DNA of 64,000 bases from Clostridium hydrogeniformans DSM 21757 (GTDB lineage: Bacteria > Bacillota > Clostridia > Clostridiales > Clostridiaceae): contig NZ_JMLJ01000011.1 in NCBI RefSeq assembly GCF_000686705.1, positions 116,486 through 180,485 of the forward strand, given 5' to 3'. Below, one piece after another: positions 26,533 through 34,807 of the stretch (position 1 is its first letter; every line of letters starts with the position of its first letter). The notes under the pieces are model-generated. The model worked only from the letters and a program-made list of their open reading frames with translations, searched no databases and was not told where the DNA came from. Position numbers and translations under genes: made by a program.

Positions 26533-27987
26533 ATGATTAATATAGTGGGACTTGGCCCGGGGGCTAAAAACGCATTGACTTTAGGGGCTCTGGATATTTT
26601 AAAAAGTGCAGAGAATCTATACTTTAGAACAGAAAAGCACCCAACAGTAGATTATATAAAAGAGATAGGGATTAAGTTTAATACTTATGACTTTGCTTAT
26701 GATAAGTTTGAAAGCTTTGATGAGGTATATGAGTTCATAGCAAAAGAGCTTATTGAAGCACATAATCTTTTGAAAAATATAGTATATGCTGTGCCAGGTC
26801 ACCCTTTTGTTGCAGAAAAATCAGTAAATATTTTAATCAGTAAATGCGAAGAGCTTAACATAGAATATTCTGTATTACCTGCTGTAAGCTTTATGGATGC
26901 TATGATGGAGGTTTTAAAAATTGATCCTGTAGAAGGATTAAAAGTTATAGATGCCTTTGATATGGATAATCAAATTTTAGATAAAAGAATAGGAACTATA
27001 ATAACTCAAGTATATGATCCATATATAGCCTCAGAGGTTAAGCTTAAGCTTTTAGAGTATTATAAAGACGATACAGAAATATATTTTGTGAGAGCCGCGG
27101 GAATAGAGGGATTAGAAAGTGTTAGAAAAATACCCTTATATGAGATAGATAGGCAAGCAGATATAGATTATTTAACTTCTCTTTATATACCAAGAGATGT
27201 AAGTAATACCAAAGATTTTAATGATTTATTAAAAATAATGGAGAAACTTAGAGGACCAGAGGGATGTCCTTGGGACAGGGAACAGACTCCAGAGAGCCTT
27301 AAAAAATATTTAATAGAAGAGAGCTATGAGGTGTTAGAAGCCATTGATGAAAAGGATGATAATAAGCTTATAGAAGAATTAGGAGATGTACTTCTTCAAA
27401 TAGTTTTCCATGCAGAAATTGGAAGAGAGGAAGGGTTCTTTAATATAAATGATATAATAAATTCAATATGTAATAAGATGATATTAAGACATCCTCATGT
27501 TTTTAAAGATGTTAATTTATCCACTTCTGAAGAAGTTTTAGAACAGTGGGATGATATAAAGAGAAAAGAAAAGGGTATAGAAAGCTATGCAGAAGACATG
27601 AAGAAAGTGGCTAAGTCTCTTCCGGCATTGATTAGGGCAGAGAAGGTTCAAAAAAAGGCATCTAAGGTAGGGTTTGACTGGGATAAAGTTGAAGAGGCAT
27701 TAGATAAGGTTTTAGAGGAATTTGTTGAGGTTAAAGATGTATATAATAAGGGGAATCAGTCAAGAATATTAGAAGAAATAGGAGATTTAATTTTTGCTAC
27801 TGTTAATGTAGCAAGATTTTTAAATGTTGATCCTGAACTTGCTCTTGATAAAACAATAGAAAAATTTATTAAGAGATTCTCTTTTATAGAAGAGAGTGCA
27901 AAAGCAAAAGGCTTTGATCTTAAGGATATGACCTTAGAAGACATGGATGAACTATGGAATTTTGCAAAAAATAATGAAAAAATTTAA
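26533..27987 (+). CDS. yabN: Tetrapyrrole-methylase/MazG fusion protein (YabN)
   Basis: A 484-residue fusion. The N-terminal 220 residues are a tetrapyrrole (corrin/porphyrin) methylase domain, starting INIVGLGPGAKNALTLGALD and containing VYAVPGHPFVAE. The rest is a tandem MazG nucleoside triphosphate pyrophosphohydrolase domain, with GCPWDREQTPESLKKYLIEE, EELGDVLLQIVFHAEI and a second EEIGDLIFATVNVAR. MazG domains hydrolyse (d)NTPs with help from Mg2+ bound by the EExxE-D residues. The methylase domain has no proven substrate in YabN. The gene follows the flippase by 11 bp and is probably in the same operon. Confidence 0.95.
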   Translation: MINIVGLGPGAKNALTLGALDILKSAENLYFRTEKHPTVDYIKEIGIKFNTYDFAYDKFESFDEVYEFIAKELIEAHNLLKNIVYAVPGHPFVAEKSVNILISKCEELNIEYSVLPAVSFMDAMMEVLKIDPVEGLKVIDAFDMDNQILDKRIGTIITQVYDPYIASEVKLKLLEYYKDDTEIYFVRAAGIEGLESVRKIPLYEIDRQADIDYLTSLYIPRDVSNTKDFNDLLKIMEKLRGPEGCPWDREQTPESLKKYLIEESYEVLEAIDEKDDNKLIEELGDVLLQIVFHAEIGREEGFFNINDIINSICNKMILRHPHVFKDVNLSTSEEVLEQWDDIKRKEKGIESYAEDMKKVAKSLPALIRAEKVQKKASKVGFDWDKVEEALDKVLEEFVEVKDVYNKGNQSRILEEIGDLIFATVNVARFLNVDPELALDKTIEKFIKRFSFIEESAKAKGFDLKDMTLEDMDELWNFAKNNEKI

Positions 27988-28200
27988 ATGAAGAAGGATT
28001 TTTATAATTTTTGCAGAATATATCTTTAAGCAAGGCACAAAAAACCTTAATCTATTTACATATTTTCTGTTAACTATGTAGACGACTATGATAAATAGAT
28101 ATATAATAGGTTAATGTAAAGTTAATGCATTTAAATGATAACCATGAATACTATATTTAGTATTTTCTAATCATACCCTAAATTTAAGGAGGAAGTTAAA

Positions 28201-28476
28201 GTGAATAAAGCAGATTTAATCACAAAAATGGCTGAGAAGAGCAACTTAACAAAGAAGGATACAGAGGGTGCTTTAAAAGCCTTCATAGAAAGTGTTGTAG
28301 AAGCTTTAGAAGCTGGAGATAAGGTTCAATTAGTAGGATTCGGAACTTTCGAAGCTAGAAAGAGAGAAGAAAGAAAGGGAAGAAATCCAAAGACTAAGGA
28401 AGAAATAATAATACCAGCATCAATAGTGCCTGTATTCAAGGCAGGAAAAGAATTTAAGGATAGAGTAAATAAATAA
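28201..28476 (+). CDS. hup: HU-family DNA-binding protein
   Basis: A 91-residue histone-like protein that bends and compacts DNA. It starts MNKADLITKMAEKSNLTKKD and carries the HU signature GFGTFEARKREERKGRNPKT followed by the DNA-binding arm region. The start is GTG with AAGGAGGAAG upstream. A 213-bp AT-rich spacer precedes it, and a strong terminator follows, so it is probably monocistronic, as expected for a highly expressed protein. Confidence 0.97.
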   Translation: MNKADLITKMAEKSNLTKKDTEGALKAFIESVVEALEAGDKVQLVGFGTFEARKREERKGRNPKTKEEIIIPASIVPVFKAGKEFKDRVNK

Positions 28477-28490
28477 TTTATACTATCTTA

Positions 28491-28518
28491 AAAACCCGAG
28501 GTATCTCGGGTTTTTTTA
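28491..28518 (+). terminator. Intrinsic terminator of hup
   Basis: AAAACCCGAG pairs with CTCGGGTTTT around a GTAT loop, then a T-run. Confidence 0.92.
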
Positions 28519-28646
28519 TTATATAATAGATTTATAGATATATTATAAAGTAAAATTAATTTAGGGACTTTACAACTCCTATTTTAGTCTTAAGAAGATG
28601 GGAGTAAAACTCTAAAGTTTCTAGATAAAAATGTGGAGGGAAAGTT

Positions 28647-28907
28647 ATGAGATTAGATAAGTATTTAAAGGTATCAAGAATTATAAAAAGAAGAACTGTT
28701 GCAAAGGAAGCATGTGAAAGTGGTAGAGTATCAATTAATGGAAAAGTAGCAAAGGCAGGAACTGATGTAAAAGAGGGAGATACAATAGAAATAGCTTTTG
28801 CATCAAAGTATTTAAAAGCAAAAATAATTAATATAGCTGAACATGTTAGAAAAGAAGATGCAAATTCTATGTATGAGATATTACAGGGAGAAGAGGATAA
28901 AGAATAA
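28647..28907 (+). CDS. rqcP: S4-domain RNA-binding protein RqcP (YabO)
   Basis: An 86-residue S4 RNA-binding protein related to Hsp15. It starts MRLDKYLKVSRIIKRRTVAK and contains ACESGRVSINGKVAKAGTDV. In B. subtilis RqcP works with RqcH in ribosome-associated quality control, helping add alanine tails to stalled chains on 50S subunits. GGAGGG precedes the ATG. Position between hup and yabP matches the conserved order. Confidence 0.93.
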   Translation: MRLDKYLKVSRIIKRRTVAKEACESGRVSINGKVAKAGTDVKEGDTIEIAFASKYLKAKIINIAEHVRKEDANSMYEILQGEEDKE

Positions 28908-28936
28908 TAAAATTACTAAGATTTCAAAAATAAAGT

Positions 28937-28966
28937 GTCATATATAAGCCTTAAAATTCATAATAT
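28937..28966 (+). promoter_or_regulatory. Sigma-E-type promoter ahead of yabP
   Basis: GTCATATA (28937-28944) and CATAATAT (28959-28966) are separated by 14 bp, a good match to the mother-cell sigma-E pattern (GKCATATT, CATACAAT). B. subtilis yabP is transcribed by sigma-E. Confidence 0.6.
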
Positions 28967-28996
28967 GATAAGGAAATAGGTATGGAGGGTTTATAT

Positions 28997-29290
28997 ATGG
29001 AGGTTAAGAAGGAAATAAATGTAGAAGATAAAAAGAGTAACTTATCCATGGAGAATAGAAAAAAACTATCCTTAACAGGAGTAATTGAAGTTTTAAGTTT
29101 TGATGAAGATAAGATAATATTAAACACTTTCCTCGGTGGGCTTACCATAAAGGGAGAGAAGTTAAAAATGAATAAGTTAGATGTTCAAAATGGAGAGGTA
29201 ATAATTATAGGGTGTATAAATTCATATGTATATTCAGGTGTTGAAGCAAAGAAAGATAATAGAAGTTTACTAAAGAGGTTGTTTAAGTAG
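28997..29290 (+). CDS. yabP: Sporulation protein YabP
   Basis: A 97-residue protein of the YabP/YqfC family, expressed in the mother cell. Recognisable segments are RKKLSLTGVIEVLSFDEDKI and GGLTIKGEKLKMNKLDVQNG. The start ATG at 28997 has TGGAGGG upstream; an earlier ATG at 28982 overlaps that site. A sigma-E-type promoter lies 30 bp upstream. The yabQ start is 1 bp beyond the stop, so translation is probably coupled. Confidence 0.9.
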   Translation: MEVKKEINVEDKKSNLSMENRKKLSLTGVIEVLSFDEDKIILNTFLGGLTIKGEKLKMNKLDVQNGEVIIIGCINSYVYSGVEAKKDNRSLLKRLFK

Positions 29291-29291
29291 T

Positions 29292-29678
29292 ATGGTAATA
29301 TCTATAGATATGCAGGTTAAAATAGTTCTCTTTAGCTTTTTAGGCGGATTATTAACTGGAGTTCTATTTGACCTGTATAGAGTTTTAAGAGGATTTAACA
29401 CTATAAAAATCATTATAATAATAGAGGATATATTGTTTTGGATACTATGCTCTATTGTAGTGTTTATATTTTTACTTTACACCAATTATGCGTTTATAAC
29501 ACCTTATGTCTATTTATGTTTAAGTTTAGGAATTTTATTTTATATTCGGGTAATAAGTAAAATCTTTTTAAAGGTTCAGTATAGCATGATAAAATATATA
29601 TCAAAAACCTTTAGAGTTCTATTTAAACATATTATGTATCCATTTAGGATATTATTTTACAGTAAATACAAAAAATAA
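29292..29678 (+). CDS. yabQ: Spore cortex membrane protein YabQ
   Basis: A 128-residue integral membrane protein with about three to four hydrophobic segments. It starts MVISIDMQVKIVLFSFLGG and contains LTGVLFDLYRVLRGF, characteristic of YabQ. In B. subtilis YabQ is required for cortex formation and lies in the mother-cell-derived membrane. It follows yabP without a gap and has only a distant AAGAGG, so it probably depends on translation of yabP. Confidence 0.88.
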   Translation: MVISIDMQVKIVLFSFLGGLLTGVLFDLYRVLRGFNTIKIIIIIEDILFWILCSIVVFIFLLYTNYAFITPYVYLCLSLGILFYIRVISKIFLKVQYSMIKYISKTFRVLFKHIMYPFRILFYSKYKK

Positions 29679-29778
29679 ATATTAAACATATAAAAAATAG
29701 CTTGAATAAAAGTTAAAGAAAACTTACAATATACTTATGACAAAGTTCAATTTTTATGTAAAAGTAGGAGTATAATAA

Positions 29779-30054
29779 ATGAAAAAGAGGTTAACATTTA
29801 AGAATATAATAATTATTTCATTAGTGGCATATAGTATATTTAGTGTTGTTAGCCAACAGCTAAAGATTAAAAACATAAAAAAAGAAATTGTTAAGCAACA
29901 AGACCAATTAGAGGTTTTAAAAGAAAAAAACCAAAAGTTACAGGATGAAGTAGAGTTATCTAAGAGTGACCTTTACATTGAAAAAATGGCAAGAGAGAGA
30001 CTTGGGTATATAAAGAAACAGGAGACTCCTGTAATAGATAGTGCTAAAAAGTAA
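29779..30054 (+). CDS. divIC: Septum formation initiator, DivIC/FtsB family
   Basis: A 91-residue single-pass membrane protein: short basic N terminus, membrane helix at about residues 9-27, then a coiled coil (residues 28-65, KKEIVKQQDQLEVLKEKNQK), then the conserved ARERLGYIKK segment. Family members act in the divisome with FtsL and DivIB/FtsQ to control septal wall synthesis. The ATG follows a GTAGGAG site. Position after yabQ matches B. subtilis. Confidence 0.92.
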   Translation: MKKRLTFKNIIIISLVAYSIFSVVSQQLKIKNIKKEIVKQQDQLEVLKEKNQKLQDEVELSKSDLYIEKMARERLGYIKKQETPVIDSAKK

Positions 30055-30122
30055 ACAAAATTTGGTTTTATATTTAAATTTAAATATATACATTAATTAT
30101 TTTAAGGAGGAGTCTTTTTAAT

Positions 30123-30533
30123 ATGACCTTAATGGCAGGAAACATTTTAGAAGGTACAGTGGTTAACATCACAAATTTTGGAGCTTTCGTAGAAATTGAA
30201 GGCAAAACAGGATTAGTCCATATTTCAGAGGTGGCAGATAGTTTTGTAAAAGACATTAGAGAGCACCTAAAAGAACAAGATAAAGTAAAGGTAAAAGTTA
30301 TCTCTATTGATGATAATGGGAAGATAAGCTTATCTATAAAGCAAGCTACCCCTAAGAAGAAATCAGTTAAACCAATGGAAGTAGATTGGTCAGCTGATAA
30401 AGGTAGAAAGTCAGCTTCAAATTTTGAAGATATAATGTCTAAATTTTTAAAGGACAGTGAAGAAAGACTTCAGGATGTAAAGAAGAATTTAGATTCAAGA
30501 GGAAGAGGCTCAGGCAAAAGAAACCTTGGTTAG
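30123..30533 (+). CDS. yabR: S1-domain RNA-binding protein YabR
   Basis: A 136-residue protein whose first 75 residues form one S1 RNA-binding domain (GNILEGTVVNITNFGAFVEI, then GLVHISEVADSFVKDIREHL and GKISLSIKQA). The C-terminal tail is basic and probably disordered. It is a relative of general stress protein 13. Its exact function is unknown. AAGGAGGAG lies upstream; ATG codons at 30123 and 30132 are both possible. A strong terminator follows. Confidence 0.9.
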   Translation: MTLMAGNILEGTVVNITNFGAFVEIEGKTGLVHISEVADSFVKDIREHLKEQDKVKVKVISIDDNGKISLSIKQATPKKKSVKPMEVDWSADKGRKSASNFEDIMSKFLKDSEERLQDVKKNLDSRGRGSGKRNLG

Positions 30534-30539
30534 AGATAT

Positions 30540-30571
30540 AACCCTATGATTTTTAATCATAGGGTTTTTTA
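30540..30571 (+). terminator. Intrinsic terminator of yabR
   Basis: AACCCTATGATT pairs with AATCATAGGGTT around a short T loop, then T-run. Confidence 0.92.
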
Positions 30572-30647
30572 ATGGACATTATCATAAAGGCTTAATATGG
30601 AACTTTAGAAGAAATTAGTTATACTTTAATAAAAAAAAGAAAAAGTG

Positions 30648-30676
30648 TTGACATATGTTTTGAATTAGCTTATAAT
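30648..30676 (+). promoter_or_regulatory. Consensus promoter of the tRNA cluster
   Basis: TTGACA (30648-30653) and TATAAT (30671-30676) have the ideal 17-bp spacing, about 30 bp before the first tRNA-Leu. Confidence 0.88.
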
Positions 30677-30713
30677 AAAACATGTCGCTAGGAATTGAGA
30701 AGGAAAATAACAT

Positions 30714-30802
30714 GCTGAAGTGGCGGAACTGGCAGACGCACAGGACTTAAAATCCTGCGGTGGTTAAACACCGTACCGGTTCGATTCCGGTCTTCAGCAC
30801 CA
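30714..30802 (+). tRNA. tRNA-Leu (anticodon TAA), copy 1
   Basis: An 89-nt class II tRNA with long variable arm. Acceptor arms GCTGAAG and CTTCAGC; anticodon loop CTTAAAA gives TAA. The CCA end is encoded. Confidence 0.95.
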
Positions 30803-30807
30803 AATAT

Positions 30808-30883
<76 letters not shown>

Positions 30884-30888
30884 TAAAT

Positions 30889-30965
30889 GGCGGAATAGCT
30901 CAGCTGGCTAGAGCATTCGGTTCATACCCGAAGGGTCGCAGGTTCAAGTCCTGTTTCCGCTACCA
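30889..30965 (+). tRNA. Elongator tRNA-Met (CAT), copy 1
   Basis: A 77-nt tRNA with anticodon arm TTCGGTTCATACCCGAA, typical of elongator Met rather than lysidine tRNA-Ile2. CCA is encoded. Confidence 0.92.
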
Positions 30966-30988
30966 TTCTCAATCATAACAAATATTTT

Positions 30989-31077
30989 GCTGAAGTGGCG
31001 GAACTGGCAGACGCACAGGACTTAAAATCCTGCGGTGGTTAAACACCGTACCGGTTCGATTCCGGTCTTCAGCACCA
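30989..31077 (+). tRNA. tRNA-Leu (TAA), copy 2
   Basis: Identical in sequence to the tRNA-Leu at 30714-30802, CCA included. It starts the second unit of the array. Confidence 0.95.
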
Positions 31078-31082
31078 AATAT

Positions 31083-31158
<76 letters not shown>

Positions 31159-31180
31159 TTTAATTTAATAGTTTTAATAT

Positions 31181-31269
31181 GCTGAAGTGGCGGAACTGGC
31201 AGACGCACAGGACTTAAAATCCTGCGGTGGTTAAACACCGTACCGGTTCGATTCCGGTCTTCAGCACCA
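31181..31269 (+). tRNA. tRNA-Leu (TAA), copy 3
   Basis: A third identical copy of the tRNA-Leu gene, starting the third unit. Confidence 0.95.
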
Positions 31270-31274
31270 AATAT

Positions 31275-31350
<76 letters not shown>

Positions 31351-31355
31351 TAAAT

Positions 31356-31432
31356 GGCGGAATAGCTCAGTTGGCTAGAGCATTCGGTTCATACCCGAAG
31401 GGTCGCAGGTTCAAGTCCTGTTTCCGCTACCA
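31356..31432 (+). tRNA. Elongator tRNA-Met (CAT), copy 2
   Basis: Same as the elongator at 30889 apart from a C-to-T change in the D loop (CAGTTGG instead of CAGCTGG). Confidence 0.92.
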
Positions 31433-31433
31433 G

Positions 31434-31466
31434 AAGAGTTCATGATTATCATGGACTCTTTTTGTT
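31434..31466 (+). terminator. Intrinsic terminator of the tRNA cluster
   Basis: AAGAGTtCATGA pairs with TCATGgACTCTT, followed by TTTT. It starts right after the last CCA. Confidence 0.85.
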
Positions 31467-31754
31467 ATGTAAAAAATTAATATTAAAGAAAAATATATTA
31501 TTTAGAATTTATGTTATCTATTAGGCTTAAAAACTTAATAACATAAATTAGATCATGGATAAGAATAAGGATTATAAGAATTATGAAATAGCTTGACTAT
31601 AATTTATGGGAGAAAGAATGTGAAGTGATATAAGGTTTATTATAGAATATGCATTATATATGCATAAAAATACCTATTGGTTATTTTAACACAAACCTGT
31701 AAACGTTTATATAAGCGAGCTTAGAAAAGATTTAAAATAAAAACAAAAAATATC

Positions 31755-31784
31755 TTGCATAATTATACTTGATTATTGTATAAT
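31755..31784 (+). promoter_or_regulatory. Promoter of the amino-acid ABC importer operon
   Basis: TTGCAT (31755-31760) and TATAAT (31779-31784) are spaced 18 bp apart, 43 bp before the first gene. Confidence 0.65.
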
Positions 31785-31791
31785 TATTCAT
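31756..31791 (+). promoter_or_regulatory. Two ARG-box-like operators (putative ArgR/AhrC sites)
   Basis: TGCATAATTATACT (31756-31769) and TGTATAATTATTCA (31778-31791) each resemble the ArgR box TGnATwwwwATnCA. They start 22 bp apart, two helical turns, as expected for an ArgR hexamer, and cover the -35 and -10. This suggests arginine-dependent repression of the importer. Confidence 0.5.
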
Positions 31792-31826
31792 AAGTTAAAA
31801 GAGTTTATACAAGGGGGCTATATAAA

Positions 31827-32630
31827 ATGAATAAAAAATTTTTAAAGAATATAATATGTTTAAGCTTAATATCAATTTTAGGAATGTCTATGATTGCATG
31901 TGGTAAAAAAGGAGAATCTGAAAAGGTAACTGATAAGAAAAAGATAGTTGTTGGTACTTCAGCAGATTATCCACCTTATGAGTTTCATAAAATAATAGAT
32001 GGGAAAGATACCGTAGTAGGTTTTGATATTGAAATAGCAAAAGAAATAGCAAAAGATTTAGGAGCAGATCTTGAAATAAATGAAATGAAGTTTGATGGAT
32101 TACTAGCAGCTATTTCAACAAAGAAGGTAGATATGGTATTAGCCGGTATGAACCCTACACCAGAAAGAAGTAAGAGTGTAGATTTTTCAAATATATATTA
32201 TACAGCAGACCATTCAGTTATGGTTAAGAAGGAAAATAAGTATAAGTTTAAGGATAAGTCTTCCTTTAAGGGTGTGAAGGTAGGAGTACAAAAGGGATCT
32301 ATTCAAGAAAATTTGGCTAAGGAGCAACTTGAGGGAGCAGATCTTAAAATGCTAGGAAAGGTAACAGAACTTATATTAGATCTTCAAAACAATAAGGTTG
32401 ATGCTATTGTGGTAGAGACACCAGTGGCAAAAGCTTATGCTGACAAAAATAAAGATATAGATATAACGGGAGTTACTTTTAATATTAACAAAGAAGAACA
32501 AGGATCAGCAGTAGCTGTAGCTAAAGGAAATGAAGAATTAAAGAAATCAATAAATAAAACATTAGATAGATTAATTAAAGAAGGAAAGATTGATGAATTT
32601 GTGGTAAATGCAAATAAGTTAGTTGAGTAG
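31827..32630 (+). CDS. Amino-acid ABC transporter substrate-binding lipoprotein
   Basis: A 267-residue extracellular solute-binding protein, family 3 (polar amino acids). The signal peptide ends in the lipobox SMIAC (Cys25), so it is tethered to the outer membrane face. Family features are KKIVVGTSADYPPYEFH, VVGFDIEIAKEIAKDLG, GMNPTPERSKSVDFS and VGVQKGSIQE. The last includes the segment that contacts the amino-acid carboxylate. It is the first gene of a three-gene importer and is likely expressed in excess over the membrane parts. ARG-box-like sites over the promoter suggest arginine or a related basic amino acid as substrate (inference). Confidence 0.93.
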   Translation: MNKKFLKNIICLSLISILGMSMIACGKKGESEKVTDKKKIVVGTSADYPPYEFHKIIDGKDTVVGFDIEIAKEIAKDLGADLEINEMKFDGLLAAISTKKVDMVLAGMNPTPERSKSVDFSNIYYTADHSVMVKKENKYKFKDKSSFKGVKVGVQKGSIQENLAKEQLEGADLKMLGKVTELILDLQNNKVDAIVVETPVAKAYADKNKDIDITGVTFNINKEEQGSAVAVAKGNEELKKSINKTLDRLIKEGKIDEFVVNANKLVE

Positions 32631-32649
32631 TAGATAAGGAGAATAGTAT

Positions 32650-33336
32650 ATGGATTTTGGATTTATTACAGAGTATTATCCTTATTATTTAGAAGGGGTA
32701 AAGTACACAATTATATTAGCCTTTTTTACTATAGCATTAGGAATAATACTTGGACTTGCACTATGTTTAATGAAAATTTGTAACAATAAATTAGTAAAGG
32801 GTATAGCCACTGCTTATATAGAATTTATCAGAGGTACACCTTTATTAGTACAATTACTTATAATATACTATGGGCTTCCTGCTATTGGAATAAAATTTGA
32901 TAGTATTTCATTTTTGGGGTCAAATTTTCCAGATTTAATCGCTGCAATAATAACCCTATCTTTAAATTCCGCAGCCTATGTTGCAGAGATAATAAGAGCA
33001 GGTATTGAAGCTGTTGATAAAGGGCAAATGGAGGCAGCTAGAAGTTTAGGTATGAATAAGGGTATGGCTATGAAGTATATAATAATTCCTCAAGGGTTAA
33101 AGAATATTTTGCCAGCTTTAGGAAATGAATTTATAACAATTATAAAAGAATCTTCTATAGTATCTGTTATAGGCATTAAGGAACTTATGTTTAATGCAGA
33201 TATTGTAAGAAGTACTACATTTAAGCCTTTTGAGCCTTTAATAGTAGCAGCAGCAATATATTTTATTTTAACCTTTAGCTTATCAAAACTAATAGCTTAT
33301 TTTGAGAGGAGGATGAAGGTAAGTGATTCGCATTAA
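32650..33336 (+). CDS. Amino-acid ABC transporter permease
   Basis: A 228-residue HisM/GlnP-type permease with about five membrane helices. It carries the N-terminal [20 protein letters not shown] and the EAA loop [20 protein letters not shown] followed by [15 protein letters not shown], which docks on the ATPase. It should form a homodimer since only one permease is encoded. The ATG has AGGAGAATAG upstream. Its last 14 bases overlap the ATPase gene. Confidence 0.94.
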   Translation: MDFGFITEYYPYYLEGVKYTIILAFFTIALGIILGLALCLMKICNNKLVKGIATAYIEFIRGTPLLVQLLIIYYGLPAIGIKFDSISFLGSNFPDLIAAIITLSLNSAAYVAEIIRAGIEAVDKGQMEAARSLGMNKGMAMKYIIIPQGLKNILPALGNEFITIIKESSIVSVIGIKELMFNADIVRSTTFKPFEPLIVAAAIYFILTFSLSKLIAYFERRMKVSDSH

Positions 33337-34045
33337 AAATTTAAGTAAAAACTTTGGGAGTAATGAAGTCCTAAAAAATGTGGATGAGCATATAAAGAAG
33401 GGGGAAGTGGTTGTTGTTATAGGTCCCTCAGGTTCAGGAAAGTCTACATTTTTAAGATGTTTAAACTTACTGGAGAATCCATCTAAGGGTAACATAGTTT
33501 TTGATGGAGAGGATATTACAAGTGAAAAAATATCTATAGATAAGGTTAGATCAAAAATGGGAATGGTTTTTCAAGGGTTTAATTTATTCCCTCATAAAAG
33601 TGTAATTGATAATATAATTTTGGCACCTATGAAGGTTAAAAATATTAGTAGAGAAGAAGCCACCACTATAGCATACAAGCTTTTAGATAAGGTTGGACTT
33701 AAGGATAAAGGAGATGCATACCCATCATCTTTATCAGGAGGTCAAAAGCAAAGAATTGCTATAGCTAGGGCCTTAGCCATGGAACCAGAGGTTATGCTAT
33801 TTGATGAGCCTACTTCTGCATTAGATCCAGAGATGGTAGGAGAAGTTTTAAATGTAATGAAGGATCTTGCTAAAGAAGGAATGACTATGGTAGTTGTTAC
33901 TCATGAAATGGGATTTGCAAGAGAAGTTGGGGATAGAATACTATTTATGGATGGCGGAAAAATATTAGAACAGGGAGATCCAGAAGATATTTTTGAAAAT
34001 CCTAAAAATGAGAGAACTAAGGAATTTTTATCTAAGGTTCTATAA
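33323..34045 (+). CDS. Amino-acid ABC transporter ATPase
   Basis: A 240-residue PAAT-family ATPase (GlnQ/HisP type). Walker A reads [13 protein letters not shown], the Q-loop [14 protein letters not shown], the signature [15 protein letters not shown], Walker [15 protein letters not shown], and the H-loop [13 protein letters not shown]. All catalytic residues are intact. The GTG start overlaps the permease gene and uses a GAGGAGG site inside it. It powers uptake by the binding protein and permease encoded just upstream. Confidence 0.95.
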   Translation: MIRIKNLSKNFGSNEVLKNVDEHIKKGEVVVVIGPSGSGKSTFLRCLNLLENPSKGNIVFDGEDITSEKISIDKVRSKMGMVFQGFNLFPHKSVIDNIILAPMKVKNISREEATTIAYKLLDKVGLKDKGDAYPSSLSGGQKQRIAIARALAMEPEVMLFDEPTSALDPEMVGEVLNVMKDLAKEGMTMVVVTHEMGFAREVGDRILFMDGGKILEQGDPEDIFENPKNERTKEFLSKVL

Positions 34046-34196
34046 AAGGACCAGTAAAATAAAGTGAGACTTATTTCTATAGGTAGCTGTGCCTAGAAGG
34101 CGCTTAATAATTCTTACTTTAAGATTCAAGAGGTAGAGGGTTAAAAATTTAAGATCTGTAAATAAAATACTAAGAAGTTATTAGAGATAAAATATG

Positions 34197-34241
34197 CCCT
34201 ATAGAGTAGATAGTTAAAAATCTACCCTATAGGGTTTTTAT
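34197..34241 (+). terminator. Intrinsic terminator of the amino-acid importer operon
   Basis: CCCTATAG-GTAGAT arms pair with ATCTAC-CTATAGGG (one mismatch), followed by TTTTT. It lies about 150 bp past the last stop codon. Confidence 0.85.
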
Positions 34242-34527
34242 TATTAAAATTTACATAGGAATTTAACTAAAATACTACAAGATTTTTAATTACTTACCTT
34301 AACTTACTCTTTTATAAATTCTTTAAAACTGCAGAGTTGAAGCATTTATGAACTATATTTTAAATCAAAACTAATATAAATGATTTTTCGTTTTAAAAAT
34401 AGATTTTGAAGTTTATTGGAAGAAATATAGGGTAAAAAAATAAGTTAATTTTTAAAATTCGAGGTTTTAAGAGAGAGAAAAATATATTCCTAAAATTAAT
34501 CCACAAATTAATCCTTATTTTTGACAA

Positions 34528-34767
34528 TGACGACAAAGGTAGAAAGTTATAAATAAATATAATATACACAATATATGCTATAAATTACTTTTTAGAGTAT
34601 ATATATTGTGGATAATCAATAGAGAGTTGTGGATAACATGGTAAAGATATATTGAAAATAAAGTAATTTATGTGTTTTGTTTTTTCTATATTTCTGTATT
34701 TATGTAATATGGTTTTTTGTAATTAGCAGAGTTTATGACAATAACTTCCAAATGGGTTTGCTATAAT
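34528..34767 (+). promoter_or_regulatory. Probable spoIIE control region
   Basis: TATAAT (34762-34767) lies 40 bp before the spoIIE ATG without a good -35 at normal distance, as in the B. subtilis Spo0A-dependent promoter. CGACAAA (34531-34537) matches most of a reversed Spo0A box, but is rather far upstream. The assignment is tentative. Confidence 0.35.
34607..34636 (+). promoter_or_regulatory. Pair of perfect DnaA boxes
   Basis: TGTGGATAA occurs at 34607-34615 and 34628-34636, in the same orientation and 21 bp apart (two helical turns). Confidence 0.6.
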
Positions 34768-34807
34768 TAGTAATACAAAATTACAAAAAATGGTAGGGGG
34801 TAAGTAG

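Larger units (their letters stand above)
31467..31826. other. Region between the tRNA cluster and the amino-acid importer
   Basis: AT-rich and non-coding. It holds the importer promoter and ARG-box-like sites (31755-31791, separate entries) and, at 31650-31672, the inverted element ATGCATTATATATGCAT followed by AAAAAT, which may be a further operator. Confidence 0.5.
34242..34807. other. Long intergenic region ahead of spoIIE with DnaA boxes
   Basis: No coding signal is seen. Two perfect DnaA boxes lie at 34607-34615 and 34628-34636. A Spo0A-box-like TGACGACAAA occurs at 34528-34537. A TATAAT at 34762-34767 is the probable spoIIE -10. Confidence 0.5.

Noticed and set aside
30889..30965. CAT-anticodon tRNA as lysidine tRNA-Ile2
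   Set aside because: The anticodon arm TTCGGTTCATACCCGAA is typical of elongator Met; tRNA-Ile2 has a different arm, although tilS in the window would need such a tRNA elsewhere.
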